Positions 1-7,693 of a stretch of 35,699 nucleotides of DNA are shown one piece after another. Position 1 is the first letter of the stretch. Every line of letters begins with the position of its first letter. The position numbers and the translations under genes were made by a program. Under the pieces are notes generated by a model, which saw nothing but the letters and a program-made list of their open reading frames with translations, had not been told where the DNA came from and searched no databases. This DNA is from Pseudomonas sp. (GTDB lineage Bacteria > Pseudomonadota > Gammaproteobacteria > Pseudomonadales > Pseudomonadaceae), in assembly GCF_030690725.1 (NCBI RefSeq), contig NZ_JAUYGD010000035.1, positions 1 to 35,699 of the forward strand, given 5' to 3'.

Positions 1-440
1 GGGTCGTCACGGTGGGCCATCCCTGGCCCATCGTTCCTCGTTTGGCATCCATGCCAAACGCCCCTCTCCACAGCACCTCCACTCGGCCTCCTGACGGGCC
101 CCGGATGCGCGCTTGCGAAAGCTCCACAAAGTAAAAGTCCACAGCGTCTGAGCTTTTGCTGTGAAACCGCATTCGCACAGACGCAGCCAAAATCCCCTTC
201 AGGAGGCCGAGTGGAATCGCCGCGTAAGGGGTTGAGCGACATGGATGTCGCGAGAGCCGCGATGGGCCAGGGATGGCCCTTCGCGGCGGGCCCCTGGAGT
301 GGTGATGGAACGAGGGAACCCCGGCGCAGCCGGAGCCGGATGTAGGGGTGGCCTTCTTTTTGGTTACTTTTTCTTGGCCACACAAGAAAAAGTGACTCGC
401 CCGTAAGGGGCGAAACCAAAACCCAAAGTCACCACGCTAA
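1..440. repeat. Long imperfect inverted-repeat region, probably a dispersed Pseudomonas repeat
   Basis: No convincing gene lies here. The segment is built from inverted arms: 14-32 is a perfect 19-bp reverse complement of 261-279, and 79-94 is a perfect 16-bp reverse complement of 199-214, so the second pair nests inside the first. A separate hairpin with 11-bp arms (366-376 and 383-393, loop GCCACA) follows. From memory, very similar text recurs in intergenic regions of Pseudomonas genomes; that part is recollection, the arms are seen directly. It could be a non-coding mobile element or a remnant. No transposase is present. Confidence 0.6.
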
Positions 441-484
441 TGACCTTTCCGCCGAAAGTCCTAACAACGCAAAAAACAGCAAAG

Positions 485-507
485 TTCGCGGCTAAAGCCC
501 CTCCTAC
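485..507 (-). repeat. REP element (single unit)
   Basis: Read on the minus strand this is a GTAGGAGGGGCTTTAGCCGC-type unit, the common Pseudomonas REP pattern with a short GC-rich inner dyad (GGGGCT/AGCCGC). It lies about 90 bp upstream of the small membrane protein gene. Confidence 0.65.
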
Positions 508-595
508 GAAGCCAGCGTTATGCCTTCAGAAGAAAAGTGTCGAACACTGAACGATGGCCGCCCTCTAAAACTATCTCTACTGGAGGAAATGTCTT

Positions 596-847
596 ATGTC
601 CCAGCTACCCGAACCCGTCTTGCAGGCCATACAGCGCGGCGATCACGACCAGGCCATTCGCATGCTCAGCCTGAACCAGGGCATCAGCCCGGAGGCTGCC
701 CAAGAGCAGATGAACCTCTACCTCGAAGAAAACCCGCCGATTCGCCTGCGCGGTGCCGGCATCGTCGGCCTGAGCAGGACCAACGCCCTGGTTTGGTTGG
801 GCCTGATTGTGCTGATGGTGGTGGTTTATCTGGTGCTGGCGAGCTAA
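596..847 (+). CDS. Small single-pass membrane protein, unknown function
   Basis: 83 residues. A strong ribosome binding site (TGGAGG, 581-586) precedes ATG 596; an ATG at 589 is too close to it and out of frame. Residues about 8-46 are soluble and helical-looking, with a pattern resembling the helical fold of the L7/L12 C-terminal domain (inference). Residues about 62-82 form one clear hydrophobic segment (LVWLGLIVLMVVVYLVL) reaching almost to the C-terminus, so it is probably tail-anchored or N-in. It is convergent with phoQ, with nine bases between the two stops. I do not recognise a characterised family; it looks like a real conserved hypothetical because codon use and the RBS are good. 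Confidence 0.75.
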   Translation: MSQLPEPVLQAIQRGDHDQAIRMLSLNQGISPEAAQEQMNLYLEENPPIRLRGAGIVGLSRTNALVWLGLIVLMVVVYLVLAS

Positions 848-856
848 GCGCGTGCC

Positions 857-2239
857 TCACTCATGCAGGCGCACGCGAAAACTCGCCCCACCCAACGCCG
901 AATCCTCCAGCAGCAATTCACCGTCGTAACTTTCAATGATGTCCTTGACCACCGCCGTACCAATACCCTGCCCCGGATGCTGGGCATCCAGCCGCTCGCC
1001 ACGGCGCAGAATGCGTTCGCGCTGATCGGCCGGCACCCCGGGGCCGTCGTCTTCCACGCAAAGCTCAAGCACACCGCCCTGCTGACGCACGCTCACGCGT
1101 ACCTGGCCGAGGCACAGGCGGTAGGCGTTCTCCAGCAGGTTGCCGAGCAACTCCAGCAGCGCGCCGCGTTCCATCGGCAGGTGCTGTTCAGCGGCAAAGT
1201 CGCGCAGCACTTGCACCTGTTTGTCGCGGTAGACCTTGTCCAGCGCGCCGCAGAGGGTGTCGAGCAAGGGGGCCAGGCGCGCGCTGTGGCGGATCAGCCC
1301 GCTTTTGCGCAGGCTGGCGCGCTGCAGCTGGTAGCCGATCTGCTGGCTCATGCGCTCGATCTGCTGTTGCAGCACCTGCGACTGTTCGCGGTTCTGCGGC
1401 TGCTTGTCGATCACTTCCGCCACGCTTTGCAGCACGGCCAAGGGGGTTTTCAGGCTGTGCGCCAGATCGTCCAGCGAATGCCGGTAGCGCTCGCGCTGCT
1501 GGCGTTCACTTTCCAGCAGGCGGTTGAGCGAGCCGGTCAGGCGCAGCAGCTCGCGCGGGTGTTCTTCACTCAGGCCGGCGCGGGTGCCCGCCTCGACCTG
1601 GTCCAGCTCGGCGCTAAGCCCGCGCAGGCTGCGAAAGCCCCAGGTCAGGCCGAACCACAGCAGCCCGAGCAGCACCAACAGCGCGCCACCGAGCCAGAGG
1701 TAGAGCTGGCCCATAAAGCCGTCGTACATGGCCTGGTAATCACTGGCCGGCTGCATGGTAACCACGCTGAAGGCGGCGCTCTGCCCACGCAGCAGGTCGA
1801 TTTCCACGTCGTAGACAAAGAACTCGCGGCCCTGAGCATCGGTGATGCGCACAAACTCGTGGCCACGGCCGTCGTAGCGCGGGCGGTAGCTGACGCTTTC
1901 ATCCAGCGAGGAGCGCGACTGCCAGACCAGTGTGCCCTGGCGGTCGTAGATAAAGCCCAGCAGCTTGGCTTCCAGCGTGTCGAATTCTTCATCCGGCAAT
2001 TTGTCAGGCATGGTCAGCCGACCGTCTACGGTGCGCGCCGCCGAGACCAAGGCAGTGGCATCCGAAGCCAGGCGTTTTTCGATGGATTGCTCCAGGGCAA
2101 TCACAAAAGCGCCGCGCAAAGCCGGCAGCAGCGCCAGCATAAACAGCACGGCCAGCACCGCAGTGCCGAGCATCAGCCGTAGGCGCAGGGACTCGCCACG
2201 ACGGCGGGCGGCCGGTGTGCTCAGCTCGGCATCGCTCAT
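857..2239 (-). CDS. phoQ: Sensor histidine kinase PhoQ
   Basis: 460 residues, an inner-membrane kinase of the PhoP-PhoQ system that senses low divalent cations and envelope stress in pseudomonads. Visible parts in order: TM1 at about 22-45, a periplasmic sensor of roughly 130 residues, TM2 at about 180-202, and a HAMP-like linker. The dimerisation box has the phosphoacceptor His261 (DLAHSLKTPL). The ATPase domain has an N box (GNLLENA, about 366-372), a G1 box (VEDDGPGVP, about 395-403) and a G2 box (GQGIGTAVV, about 423-431). The start ATG overlaps the phoP stop in an ATGA arrangement, so translation is probably coupled. The symbol is chosen from context: the gene follows an OprH-like porin and PhoP in the order known from P. 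aeruginosa. Length is close to the family's usual size. Confidence 0.92.
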   Translation of the reverse strand: MSDAELSTPAARRRGESLRLRLMLGTAVLAVLFMLALLPALRGAFVIALEQSIEKRLASDATALVSAARTVDGRLTMPDKLPDEEFDTLEAKLLGFIYDRQGTLVWQSRSSLDESVSYRPRYDGRGHEFVRITDAQGREFFVYDVEIDLLRGQSAAFSVVTMQPASDYQAMYDGFMGQLYLWLGGALLVLLGLLWFGLTWGFRSLRGLSAELDQVEAGTRAGLSEEHPRELLRLTGSLNRLLESERQQRERYRHSLDDLAHSLKTPLAVLQSVAEVIDKQPQNREQSQVLQQQIERMSQQIGYQLQRASLRKSGLIRHSARLAPLLDTLCGALDKVYRDKQVQVLRDFAAEQHLPMERGALLELLGNLLENAYRLCLGQVRVSVRQQGGVLELCVEDDGPGVPADQRERILRRGERLDAQHPGQGIGTAVVKDIIESYDGELLLEDSALGGASFRVRLHE

Positions 2240-2913
2240 CGGCAGCGCTCGGTAAACAGGTAGCCCTGGCCGCGTACGGTTTCGATGGGTTTGAAATCCT
2301 GCTGGCCTTCAAGCTTGCGGCGCAGCCGGCCGACCAGCACCTCGATCACGTTGGGGTCGCGCTCTTCGTCGTCCGGGTAGAGCTGCTCGATCAGCCGCTC
2401 CTTGGCCACCACCTGCTGCTGGTGGCGCATCAGGTATTCGAGAATGCGGTACTCGTAGGCGGTCAGTTGCAGGGCTTCGCCATCGAGCAGCGCCTGTTTG
2501 CGGTTGAGGTCGAGCACGAGCGGGCCGGCGGCAATACTCGCCTGGGTAAAGCCCGAGGCGCGGCGCAGCAAGGCGTTCAGGCGCGCTTCCAGCTCTTCGA
2601 ACTGAAAGGGTTTGACCACGTAATCATCGGCACCGGCGGCCAGGCCTTCGACCTTGTCCTGCCAGTTGCCACGGGCGGTGAGGATCAGAATGGGGAAGCT
2701 CTTGTCCTGACTGCGCAACTGGCGAATCAGGTCCAGCCCGCTCATGCCTGGCAGACCGAGGTCGATCACCGCCAGGTCATGGTTGTATTCGGCAGCGCGA
2801 TACAGGGCTTCTTCGGCATTGGCCACGGCATCGACCACATGGCCCTGCTCGCCCAACCGGCTATAGAGGTGGTGACGCAGCAGCGCTTCATCTTCCACGA
2901 CCAACAGTTTCAT
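2236..2913 (-). CDS. phoP: Response regulator PhoP (OmpR family)
   Basis: 225 residues. The receiver domain (1-115) has the acidic pocket EDE (7-9), the phosphorylated Asp51 (VIDLGLPG), Thr78 and Lys100 (VVKPF). The C-terminal winged-helix domain has the typical RYLMRHQQQ/YPDDEERDPNVIEVLVGRLRRKLE pattern. The frame is open 33 codons further upstream, but ATG 2913 is preferred: TTGGAGGAAT sits just upstream and the protein then begins MKLLVVEDE as in the family. It partners PhoQ and probably binds the phased GTTCAG hexamers upstream of oprH, giving autoregulation of the operon. The hairpin at 2937-2957 lies directly in front of its RBS. Confidence 0.93.
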   Translation of the reverse strand: MKLLVVEDEALLRHHLYSRLGEQGHVVDAVANAEEALYRAAEYNHDLAVIDLGLPGMSGLDLIRQLRSQDKSFPILILTARGNWQDKVEGLAAGADDYVVKPFQFEELEARLNALLRRASGFTQASIAAGPLVLDLNRKQALLDGEALQLTAYEYRILEYLMRHQQQVVAKERLIEQLYPDDEERDPNVIEVLVGRLRRKLEGQQDFKPIETVRGQGYLFTERCR

Positions 2914-2936
2914 CCTGCAAATTCCTCCAATAAAGC

Positions 2937-2957
2937 GGCCGGGCATTGTGCCCGGCC
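2937..2957 (-). terminator. Perfect 9-bp hairpin between oprH and phoP
   Basis: Arms 2937-2945 and 2949-2957 (GGCCGGGCA/TGCCCGGCC) with a 3-base loop. On the minus strand it is followed by GCTTTATT and then the phoP RBS. It could be a partial terminator, or an mRNA stabiliser that lets oprH be made in excess over phoP-phoQ. The U-tract is weak, so full termination is unlikely. Confidence 0.5.
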
Positions 2958-3007
2958 CTTTTGGCCTACCTGCTGCGTAGAACCTGAATCGGATCTCGCG
3001 AGCTAGA

Positions 3008-3092
3008 GCCAAACAAGGCGAGAACGGCCGAGGAAGCGCAGTTTACGAGGTGTAAATGAGCATTCCGAGGCCGTTTTCAACGCAGTTTGGCC
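3008..3092. repeat. Imperfect palindromic intergenic repeat
   Basis: Two arms of about 39 bases (starting GCCAAAC at each outer end, each containing an ACGGCC core and ending TTTAC near the centre) form an imperfect palindrome between oprH and phoP. I recall similar text between genes in other Pseudomonas genomes, but that needs a search. It lengthens the oprH-phoP spacer to 206 bp, unusual inside an operon. Confidence 0.5.
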
Positions 3093-3119
3093 GACGCGCA
3101 GCAGGTCCGAGGCAAGTTC

Positions 3120-3725
3120 TTAGAACTTGTAGTTGGCACCCAGGTAAAGCTGGCCGCTGCTGTGCAGGTCAAGCGAGCCGGCTTTGCCTGCGCCGTGTGG
3201 CGCCATTTCGGTGCTGGCATTGGTGCGTAGGTAGCGGTAGCCCGCCTCAATCGAGGCATTCTGGTTGATGTCTTGCAGAATGCCAGCCTGCAGGCCGAGG
3301 GCATAGCCGATATCGCTGTCACGCTTGAAGCCTTTGCTCTCCTGCTCCAGCTTGACCAGGCCGGCGGTAGCGCCGCCGAACAGCTTGGTGTTGTAGTCGC
3401 CAATCGGCAGGAACACATCGTAGCTACCCAGCAGGTTCTGCTGACGCATCTTGTTGCCGCTATCGCTGTCCGAGACATTCTCGTAGGTCATGTAGTAACG
3501 GTTTGTCTCACTGACCTGACCGGCACGCACGCCCCAGGTGCCAGTGTCGTTGATCACCTTGTCGAGCTTGGGGTTGTTCAGGTTGCTGTTGAGCGCGCTG
3601 GACTTCTGAATGTTGTTATCGGTCTGCCCCCAGGTCAGACCAACAAAGTTGTCGCCGGCATTGGCCGCAGCCGCAGCGAAGGTCAGGGAAGTAGCCAGGG
3701 CCAGTTTGCTAAGAGTGCGGTTCAT
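3120..3725 (-). CDS. oprH: Outer membrane protein OprH
   Basis: 201 residues. The signal peptide MNRTLSKLALATSLTFAAAA ends in ANA before GDNFVGLTWG. The mature part is an eight-stranded beta-barrel-like protein ending in LYLGANYKF, with the C-terminal aromatic typical of outer membrane proteins. The blocks DNFVGLTWG, TGTWG(V/I)RAGQ, MRQQNLLGSYD, LPIGDYNTKLFGGAT and YRYLRTNASTEM match the P. aeruginosa OprH I remember. OprH is a small slit-type protein that binds and stabilises LPS under low magnesium. It is first in the operon ahead of phoP and phoQ. GAGGA precedes ATG 3725. Confidence 0.93.
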   Translation of the reverse strand: MNRTLSKLALATSLTFAAAAANAGDNFVGLTWGQTDNNIQKSSALNSNLNNPKLDKVINDTGTWGVRAGQVSETNRYYMTYENVSDSDSGNKMRQQNLLGSYDVFLPIGDYNTKLFGGATAGLVKLEQESKGFKRDSDIGYALGLQAGILQDINQNASIEAGYRYLRTNASTEMAPHGAGKAGSLDLHSSGQLYLGANYKF

Positions 3726-3786
3726 GGTGTGTCCTCAGTGGTTAGTCGGTGTTGCTTAACTCGAGGTCCATGTTGCCTACCCCAAG

Positions 3787-3825
3787 CTGAACGCCCACTG
3801 AACCCTTGCTGAACAAACGCTGAAC
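3787..3825 (-). promoter_or_regulatory. Four phased PhoP-box hexamers upstream of oprH
   Basis: On the minus strand GTTCAG occurs four times without a mismatch, at 3825-3820, 3814-3809, 3803-3798 and 3792-3787, each separated by 5 bases (11-bp period, one helical turn). A PhoP box is two direct hexamers with a 5-base spacer, so this is two to three overlapping boxes. They end about 60 bp before the oprH start, the right place for activation of oprH-phoP-phoQ. That PhoP binds here is inference from family behaviour. Confidence 0.8.
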
Positions 3826-3848
3826 GGCCTGCTGCCTGCCGCGCGAAT

Positions 3849-3871
3849 GTAGGAGCGGGCCATGCCCGCGA
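3849..3871 (+). repeat. REP element (single unit)
   Basis: GTAGGAGCGGGCCATGCCCG followed by CGA is the classic Pseudomonas REP unit with a GCGGGC/GCCCGC dyad. It lies between the end of the MFS gene and the oprH promoter. Confidence 0.75.
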
Positions 3872-3893
3872 GCTTTGTGTCCAACCACAGGCT

Positions 3894-5078
3894 CTACAGC
3901 TTGCGCGCGCAGCCCCCAGCAGCGACAAACAAAGCCGCCAACACCGCCAGCATCGGCAGCCAGCCCGCATGCTCCCAGATATACCCGGCAGCGTAGCCAA
4001 TCACGCTGGAACCCAGGTAGTAGGCGCACAGGTACAACGCCGAAGCCTGCGCCTTGGCGCCATGCGCGCGCTGCCCCACCTGGCCGCTGGCCACCGCATG
4101 AGCGGCAAAGAAGCCCAGAGTGAACAAGGCCAGCCCCGCCACCGCCGCGCTCAGCCAGGGCGTGGCACACAGCGCAACGCCGAGCAGCATGATGCCAATG
4201 CCGCCCTGCATCACCTGGCGTGCGCCCAGGCGTGGCACCAATCGCCCCGCCCAACCGGCGCTGACGATGCCCAGCAGGTACACCGTAAACAGCAGGCCGA
4301 TCAGGCTGGACGACAGATTGAACGGCGCCGCCGCCAGGCGAAAGCCGACGTAGTTGAACAGCGCGACAAAGCCGCCCATCAACAGAAATGCCAGGAGAAA
4401 CAGGCGGCGCAACTCGCCATTACCCAGGTGCAAGGCAAAGTTGCGTAGCAGGCCGCGTAGCGACAGCGACTGCGCGGTGAAATGCCGCGACGGCGGCAGC
4501 AGCCAGACAAACAAGCCCAGCGCCAGCAAACCCATGCCGGCAATCCCAGCCAAGGCCAGCGGCCAGCCGCCGAGGTCACTGAGCAGGCCGGCCAGCAAAC
4601 GCCCAAGCAAACCACCTAAAGCGGTGCCGCCGATATACAGGCCCATCGCCGCTGGCAGCGCCTCGGGGTCGAACTCCTCGCCAACATAAGCCATGGCCAG
4701 CGCCGGCAATCCACTCAAGGCCAGGCCAAGCAAGGCACGCAGCCAGAGCAGATGATCCCAGCTATCCACCAGCGCGCAGGCAATCCCCAACAGCGACGCA
4801 AGCCCCAGGGCCGCCACCATCACCGGCTTGCGCCCCCAGCTCTCAGCCAGCGCACCGGATACCAGCAGGCAGACGGCCAGGCTCAGGGTAGTCAACGATA
4901 ACGCCAGGCTGCTGCCCGCCGCCGATACGGAAAAATGCGCGGCCAGCAGCGGCAACAGCGGCTGCACACAATAGAGCAAGGCAAAGGTGGCAAACCCGGC
5001 GCAGAACAGCGCCAGAGTCGCGCGCCGGTAGGCGGCAGTGCCGCGCATCAGGTGCACAGAGGAATCGACAGCAGGCAT
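3894..5078 (-). CDS. MFS transporter, 12 transmembrane segments
   Basis: 394 residues, strongly hydrophobic, with about twelve membrane spans in two halves. The loop motif between TM2 and TM3 (GALAESWGRKPVM) is the MFS signature. The N-terminal segment ALFCAGFATFALLYCVQPLLPLLAAHF resembles the YnfM-like branch of predicted drug or metabolite exporters; the substrate cannot be told. The chosen ATG 5078 has only a weak upstream RBS; ATG 5048 (MRGTAAYRR) is a possible alternative. It reads toward oprH but is separated from it by a REP and the PhoP boxes, so it is probably its own unit. Confidence 0.85.
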   Translation of the reverse strand: MPAVDSSVHLMRGTAAYRRATLALFCAGFATFALLYCVQPLLPLLAAHFSVSAAGSSLALSLTTLSLAVCLLVSGALAESWGRKPVMVAALGLASLLGIACALVDSWDHLLWLRALLGLALSGLPALAMAYVGEEFDPEALPAAMGLYIGGTALGGLLGRLLAGLLSDLGGWPLALAGIAGMGLLALGLFVWLLPPSRHFTAQSLSLRGLLRNFALHLGNGELRRLFLLAFLLMGGFVALFNYVGFRLAAAPFNLSSSLIGLLFTVYLLGIVSAGWAGRLVPRLGARQVMQGGIGIMLLGVALCATPWLSAAVAGLALFTLGFFAAHAVASGQVGQRAHGAKAQASALYLCAYYLGSSVIGYAAGYIWEHAGWLPMLAVLAALFVAAGGCARKL

Positions 5079-5442
5079 CGGCAGGCTCGCAAAAAGGCTC
5101 TAAATCGGCCGTTCTGGCAGATTAGCACGCAGCCAGCGGCACTGGTTTTGCGCACCGTGCATAGCCGTTGTGCGTGTTCGAGCAGCTATTCGCTGGGCAA
5201 AGCCGTTCATCACCCCGTGCCGCAGTTTTTTGTTGCACCTGAGCAGTGGAACTAGCCTGACTAGCAGGCGAAAAAATACGCAACCGGGAGCGGCGCTGTA
5301 GCGACCACGGCTTGGCGTTGCTTGCCGCCCACCCAGTGATTTCGGCACGCAAGCCGACTGGGCCTTATCGGCTCAGATACGCCAGCCAGGTCGTAGACGC
5401 AGCGCATGGAGCCACTTATGAAACAGCCAAGGAGTACTCGCG
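5079..5442. other. Divergent intergenic region, no gene seen
   Basis: 364 bases between the MFS gene (minus) and the hydrolase gene (plus). It must hold both promoters. I see the hydrolase RBS (AAGGAG, 5429-5434) and no clear operator, repeat or RNA. Short frames here have no RBS and poor composition. Confidence 0.5.
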
Positions 5443-6441
5443 ATGAACGACTTTGTAGTCAGCGCCCGCCGTGTCAAACAAGCCGCGTTCGAGGCCGAAC
5501 CCGGCCCCTCACATATGTTGCTGGTGCCTGCGGATGCCGACGAGCCCATCCCCAAACACGGGCGCATGGGTGAAATCTGGGTCAAGGCCTGGGTGCAACA
5601 GTTGCTGGCCGAGGCCATTTGGGGCACGGATGAGCGCACCGGCGCCGAGCGCGGCGACATCCTGGTTTACGTGCATGGCTACAACAATCCTGGCGATGAG
5701 GTGCTCAAGCGCCATCGCCAATTGCAGAGCGACCTCAAGGCCCTGGGCTGGAAAGGCGTTGTGGTGTCGTTCGACTGGCCCAGCGACAACAAGACCGTCG
5801 GTTATCTGGAAGACCGCCACGACGCCAAGCTCAGCGCCATGCAGCTGGTTACCGACCTGATTGCTCTACTGGCAGCCAAGCAGACCCCGGATTGCGCGGT
5901 GAACACGCATATTCTTGCCCACTCCATGGGTGCCTACGTGGTGCGCGAGGCTTTCGACGACGCCGACGACGCACGGCTGGAAAACAACAGTTGGATGATC
6001 AGTCAGCTGTGCTTTATCGGCGCCGATGTCTCGGCCTCATCGTTGAGCCAGGGCCATGCCAGCAGTGATTCGTTGTACCGCCACTGCACGCGCTTGACCA
6101 ACTATTTCAGCTTGGGCGACAGCGTGCTGAAACTGTCCAACGTCAAACGCGCCGGCGTCGCGCCACGCGCCGGCCGTGTGGGCTTGCCGGATAACGCGCC
6201 GGACTCGACAGCCGATGTCGACTGCACCGCTTACCACCAGCTGCTGCTAAGCGACAAAGCCCTGCAAGCCCGCGACCAACCGCAAAGCTTTCTCGGCAGC
6301 AAGGATCACTCCTGGTACATCGGTAATCGCGTGTTTACCCGCGACCTGTTCGAAACCCTCAAGGGCGATTTGGACCGCAGCATCATTGCCGCCCGCGACT
6401 CGATACCTGGCAGTAGACGTATAAGCCTGGTGGGCAAATAG
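5443..6441 (+). CDS. Alpha/beta hydrolase, DUF900-like
   Basis: 332 residues, no signal peptide, so probably cytoplasmic. Beta-strand and oxyanion region ILVYVHGYNN (about 73-82); nucleophile elbow AHSMG with Ser161; a candidate acid in FSLGDS (Asp226); and a late His in KDHSWYI (His289). This order of Ser, Asp, His and the HGYNN motif fits the DUF900 group of esterase/lipase-like proteins. The substrate is unknown. Start: AAGGAG lies 8 bases before ATG 5443. The stop codon is immediately followed by a tandem repeat (6441-6567). No operon partner. Confidence 0.85.
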   Translation: MNDFVVSARRVKQAAFEAEPGPSHMLLVPADADEPIPKHGRMGEIWVKAWVQQLLAEAIWGTDERTGAERGDILVYVHGYNNPGDEVLKRHRQLQSDLKALGWKGVVVSFDWPSDNKTVGYLEDRHDAKLSAMQLVTDLIALLAAKQTPDCAVNTHILAHSMGAYVVREAFDDADDARLENNSWMISQLCFIGADVSASSLSQGHASSDSLYRHCTRLTNYFSLGDSVLKLSNVKRAGVAPRAGRVGLPDNAPDSTADVDCTAYHQLLLSDKALQARDQPQSFLGSKDHSWYIGNRVFTRDLFETLKGDLDRSIIAARDSIPGSRRISLVGK

Positions 6442-6567
6442 CGCAGCAACGGCCGGTAGGGTGGCCAGCATCGAAGGCGGGCCATAAAAAATTACCTGGA
6501 GCAATTTTTAACGTCGCGCAGCGACGGCCCGAAGGGTGGCCGCCACGGATGGCAGGCCATAAAAAAA
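6441..6567. repeat. Tandem 75-bp-period repeat, one and a half units
   Basis: A block starting GCGCAGC...ACGGCC...AGGGTGGCC...GGCCATAAAAAA occurs at 6441-6493 and again at 6516-6568, a period of 75 bases. The stretch 6483-6567 is also closely similar to 23987-24069 between ahpC and ahpF. Its left part has a hairpin-capable AAAAATT/CAATTTTT-type segment and a GTCGCG/GCGAC dyad. The element begins at the last base of the hydrolase stop codon. Probably a dispersed intergenic repeat. Confidence 0.65.
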
Positions 6568-6590
6568 CGGGAGCCCAAACGGGCTCCCGT
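6567..6590 (-). terminator. Intrinsic terminator-like hairpin pointing left
   Basis: A 10-bp stem, ACGGGAGCCC (6567-6576) with GGGCTCCCGT (6581-6590), loop AAAC. The run of seven T that makes a terminator follows on the minus strand only, yet both flanking genes are on the plus strand. It may travel with the adjacent repeat, since the copy at 23987 has the same arrangement. From 6591 to 6787 I see no further feature. Confidence 0.6.
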
Positions 6591-6787
6591 ACTCATTCTC
6601 AGAGAAATGCCGGAACAAGCCTCACGCCTGCGCCAGCTACAACCTCACCTGCGTCCCCGAAGAAACGCATGCCGCAGTGTGGCAAAAAAGCCTGGGCAAC
6701 TCCGTTTAGCTTTGTTGCCGCTTTGCAAAGAAATGTAAACGCCCGCAGCGGCTGGCCGTACAAACCGCCGCGCGGCAGAATAGGCCG

Positions 6788-7513
6788 ATGAATACAGCCT
6801 ACCTACCACCCTGCTGCAGCCCGCTGAATGACCACTGGCCACTGCCGCATACGCTGCCATCGGTGCAGCTGATCAGCACCCGCTTTACTCCCGAGCTGCT
6901 GGATGCAGCAGACTTCAGCCGCTGCGCGGTCGAGCCGGTGCGCGGCGTGGCCAAACGCCAGGCCGAATACCTGGCCGGGCGCCTGTGTGCGCGTGAAGCC
7001 TTGCTGCGCGTGACTGGCACAGCTGCCACGCCGGCCTGCGGTGAGGACCGTGCGCCGCAGTGGCCAGTCGGCATGGTCGGCTCGATCACCCACGGCAGCG
7101 GCTGGGCCGGCGCCGTGGTGGGTAATAACGCAGATTGGCGCGGCCTGGGTCTGGATATCGAGCAGATCATGCCAGCCAGCCGCGCCGAACGCCTGGCCGC
7201 TGAGATCCTCACGCCAGCCGAACTGTTCCGCCTAGAAGCCTTGCCGACCGAACAGCGCGCGCAACGCATCAGCCTGACCTTCTCGCTTAAGGAAAGCCTG
7301 TTCAAGGCGCTTTACCCGCAGGTATTGCAGCACTTCTACTTTCAGGATGCCGAACTGCTCAGCGTCGACGCCGACAATAAAGTGCGTATGCGTCTGCTGA
7401 TTGACCTGCATGCCGACTGGCCCGCCGGCAGCGAGCTGGAAGGCCAGTTCGCCGAATTCGACGGTTATCTGCTGAGCCTGGTCAGCATCGCGACCGCGAC
7501 AGCTCGCCGCTAA
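6788..7513 (+). CDS. pcpS: 4'-phosphopantetheinyl transferase PcpS (EntD/Sfp type)
   Basis: 241 residues. It transfers the phosphopantetheine arm of coenzyme A to a serine of acyl- or peptidyl-carrier proteins. Motifs in order: YLAGRLCAREAL (about 61-72), GSITHGSGWAGAVV (about 98-111), the magnesium-binding GLGLDIE (119-125, Asp123 and Glu125) and FSLKESLFKALYP (165-177, with catalytic KES). Length matches Pseudomonas PcpS, the single carrier-protein transferase that serves both fatty acid synthesis and siderophore synthesis in P. aeruginosa. No strong RBS is seen before ATG 6788. The last codons and the stop lie inside a REP unit. Confidence 0.88.
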   Translation: MNTAYLPPCCSPLNDHWPLPHTLPSVQLISTRFTPELLDAADFSRCAVEPVRGVAKRQAEYLAGRLCAREALLRVTGTAATPACGEDRAPQWPVGMVGSITHGSGWAGAVVGNNADWRGLGLDIEQIMPASRAERLAAEILTPAELFRLEALPTEQRAQRISLTFSLKESLFKALYPQVLQHFYFQDAELLSVDADNKVRMRLLIDLHADWPAGSELEGQFAEFDGYLLSLVSIATATARR

Positions 7514-7590
7514 AGCGCCTCCCACAATATGAAGCTGCCGCCTGCTCTGACCGCCTAAGGCAAAACCGTGGGCGAGGCTTCAGCCGCGAC
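7502..7590. repeat. REP pair in inverted orientation (REPIN-like)
   Basis: The unit at 7502-7525 (minus orientation, GTGGGAGGCGCTTTAGCGGC read on the minus strand) and the unit at 7568-7590 (plus orientation, GTGGGCGAGGCTTCAGCCGC) face each other with their GTGGG ends inward. The first unit overlaps the 3' end of pcpS and provides its stop codon TAA. Confidence 0.6.
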
Positions 7591-7693
7591 AAACACCTCG
7601 CGCCCATGCGATTGGCCTGACAAGCAGCGTTGCGGCACAACAGCGCCTTTAGCAAATCCGCTAAACTCGGCCGATTGCCGTCTGGAGTGCCCT

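Noticed and set aside
520..939. 139-codon plus-strand frame overlapping the small membrane protein
   Set aside because: Proline/arginine/histidine-rich and out of frame with the 596-847 gene, which has the RBS and a membrane span.
863..2182. 439-codon plus-strand frame opposite phoQ
   Set aside because: It lies wholly antisense to phoQ, has no RBS, and its residues (many Gln, His, Val, Ala) are what GC-rich codons read in the other strand produce.
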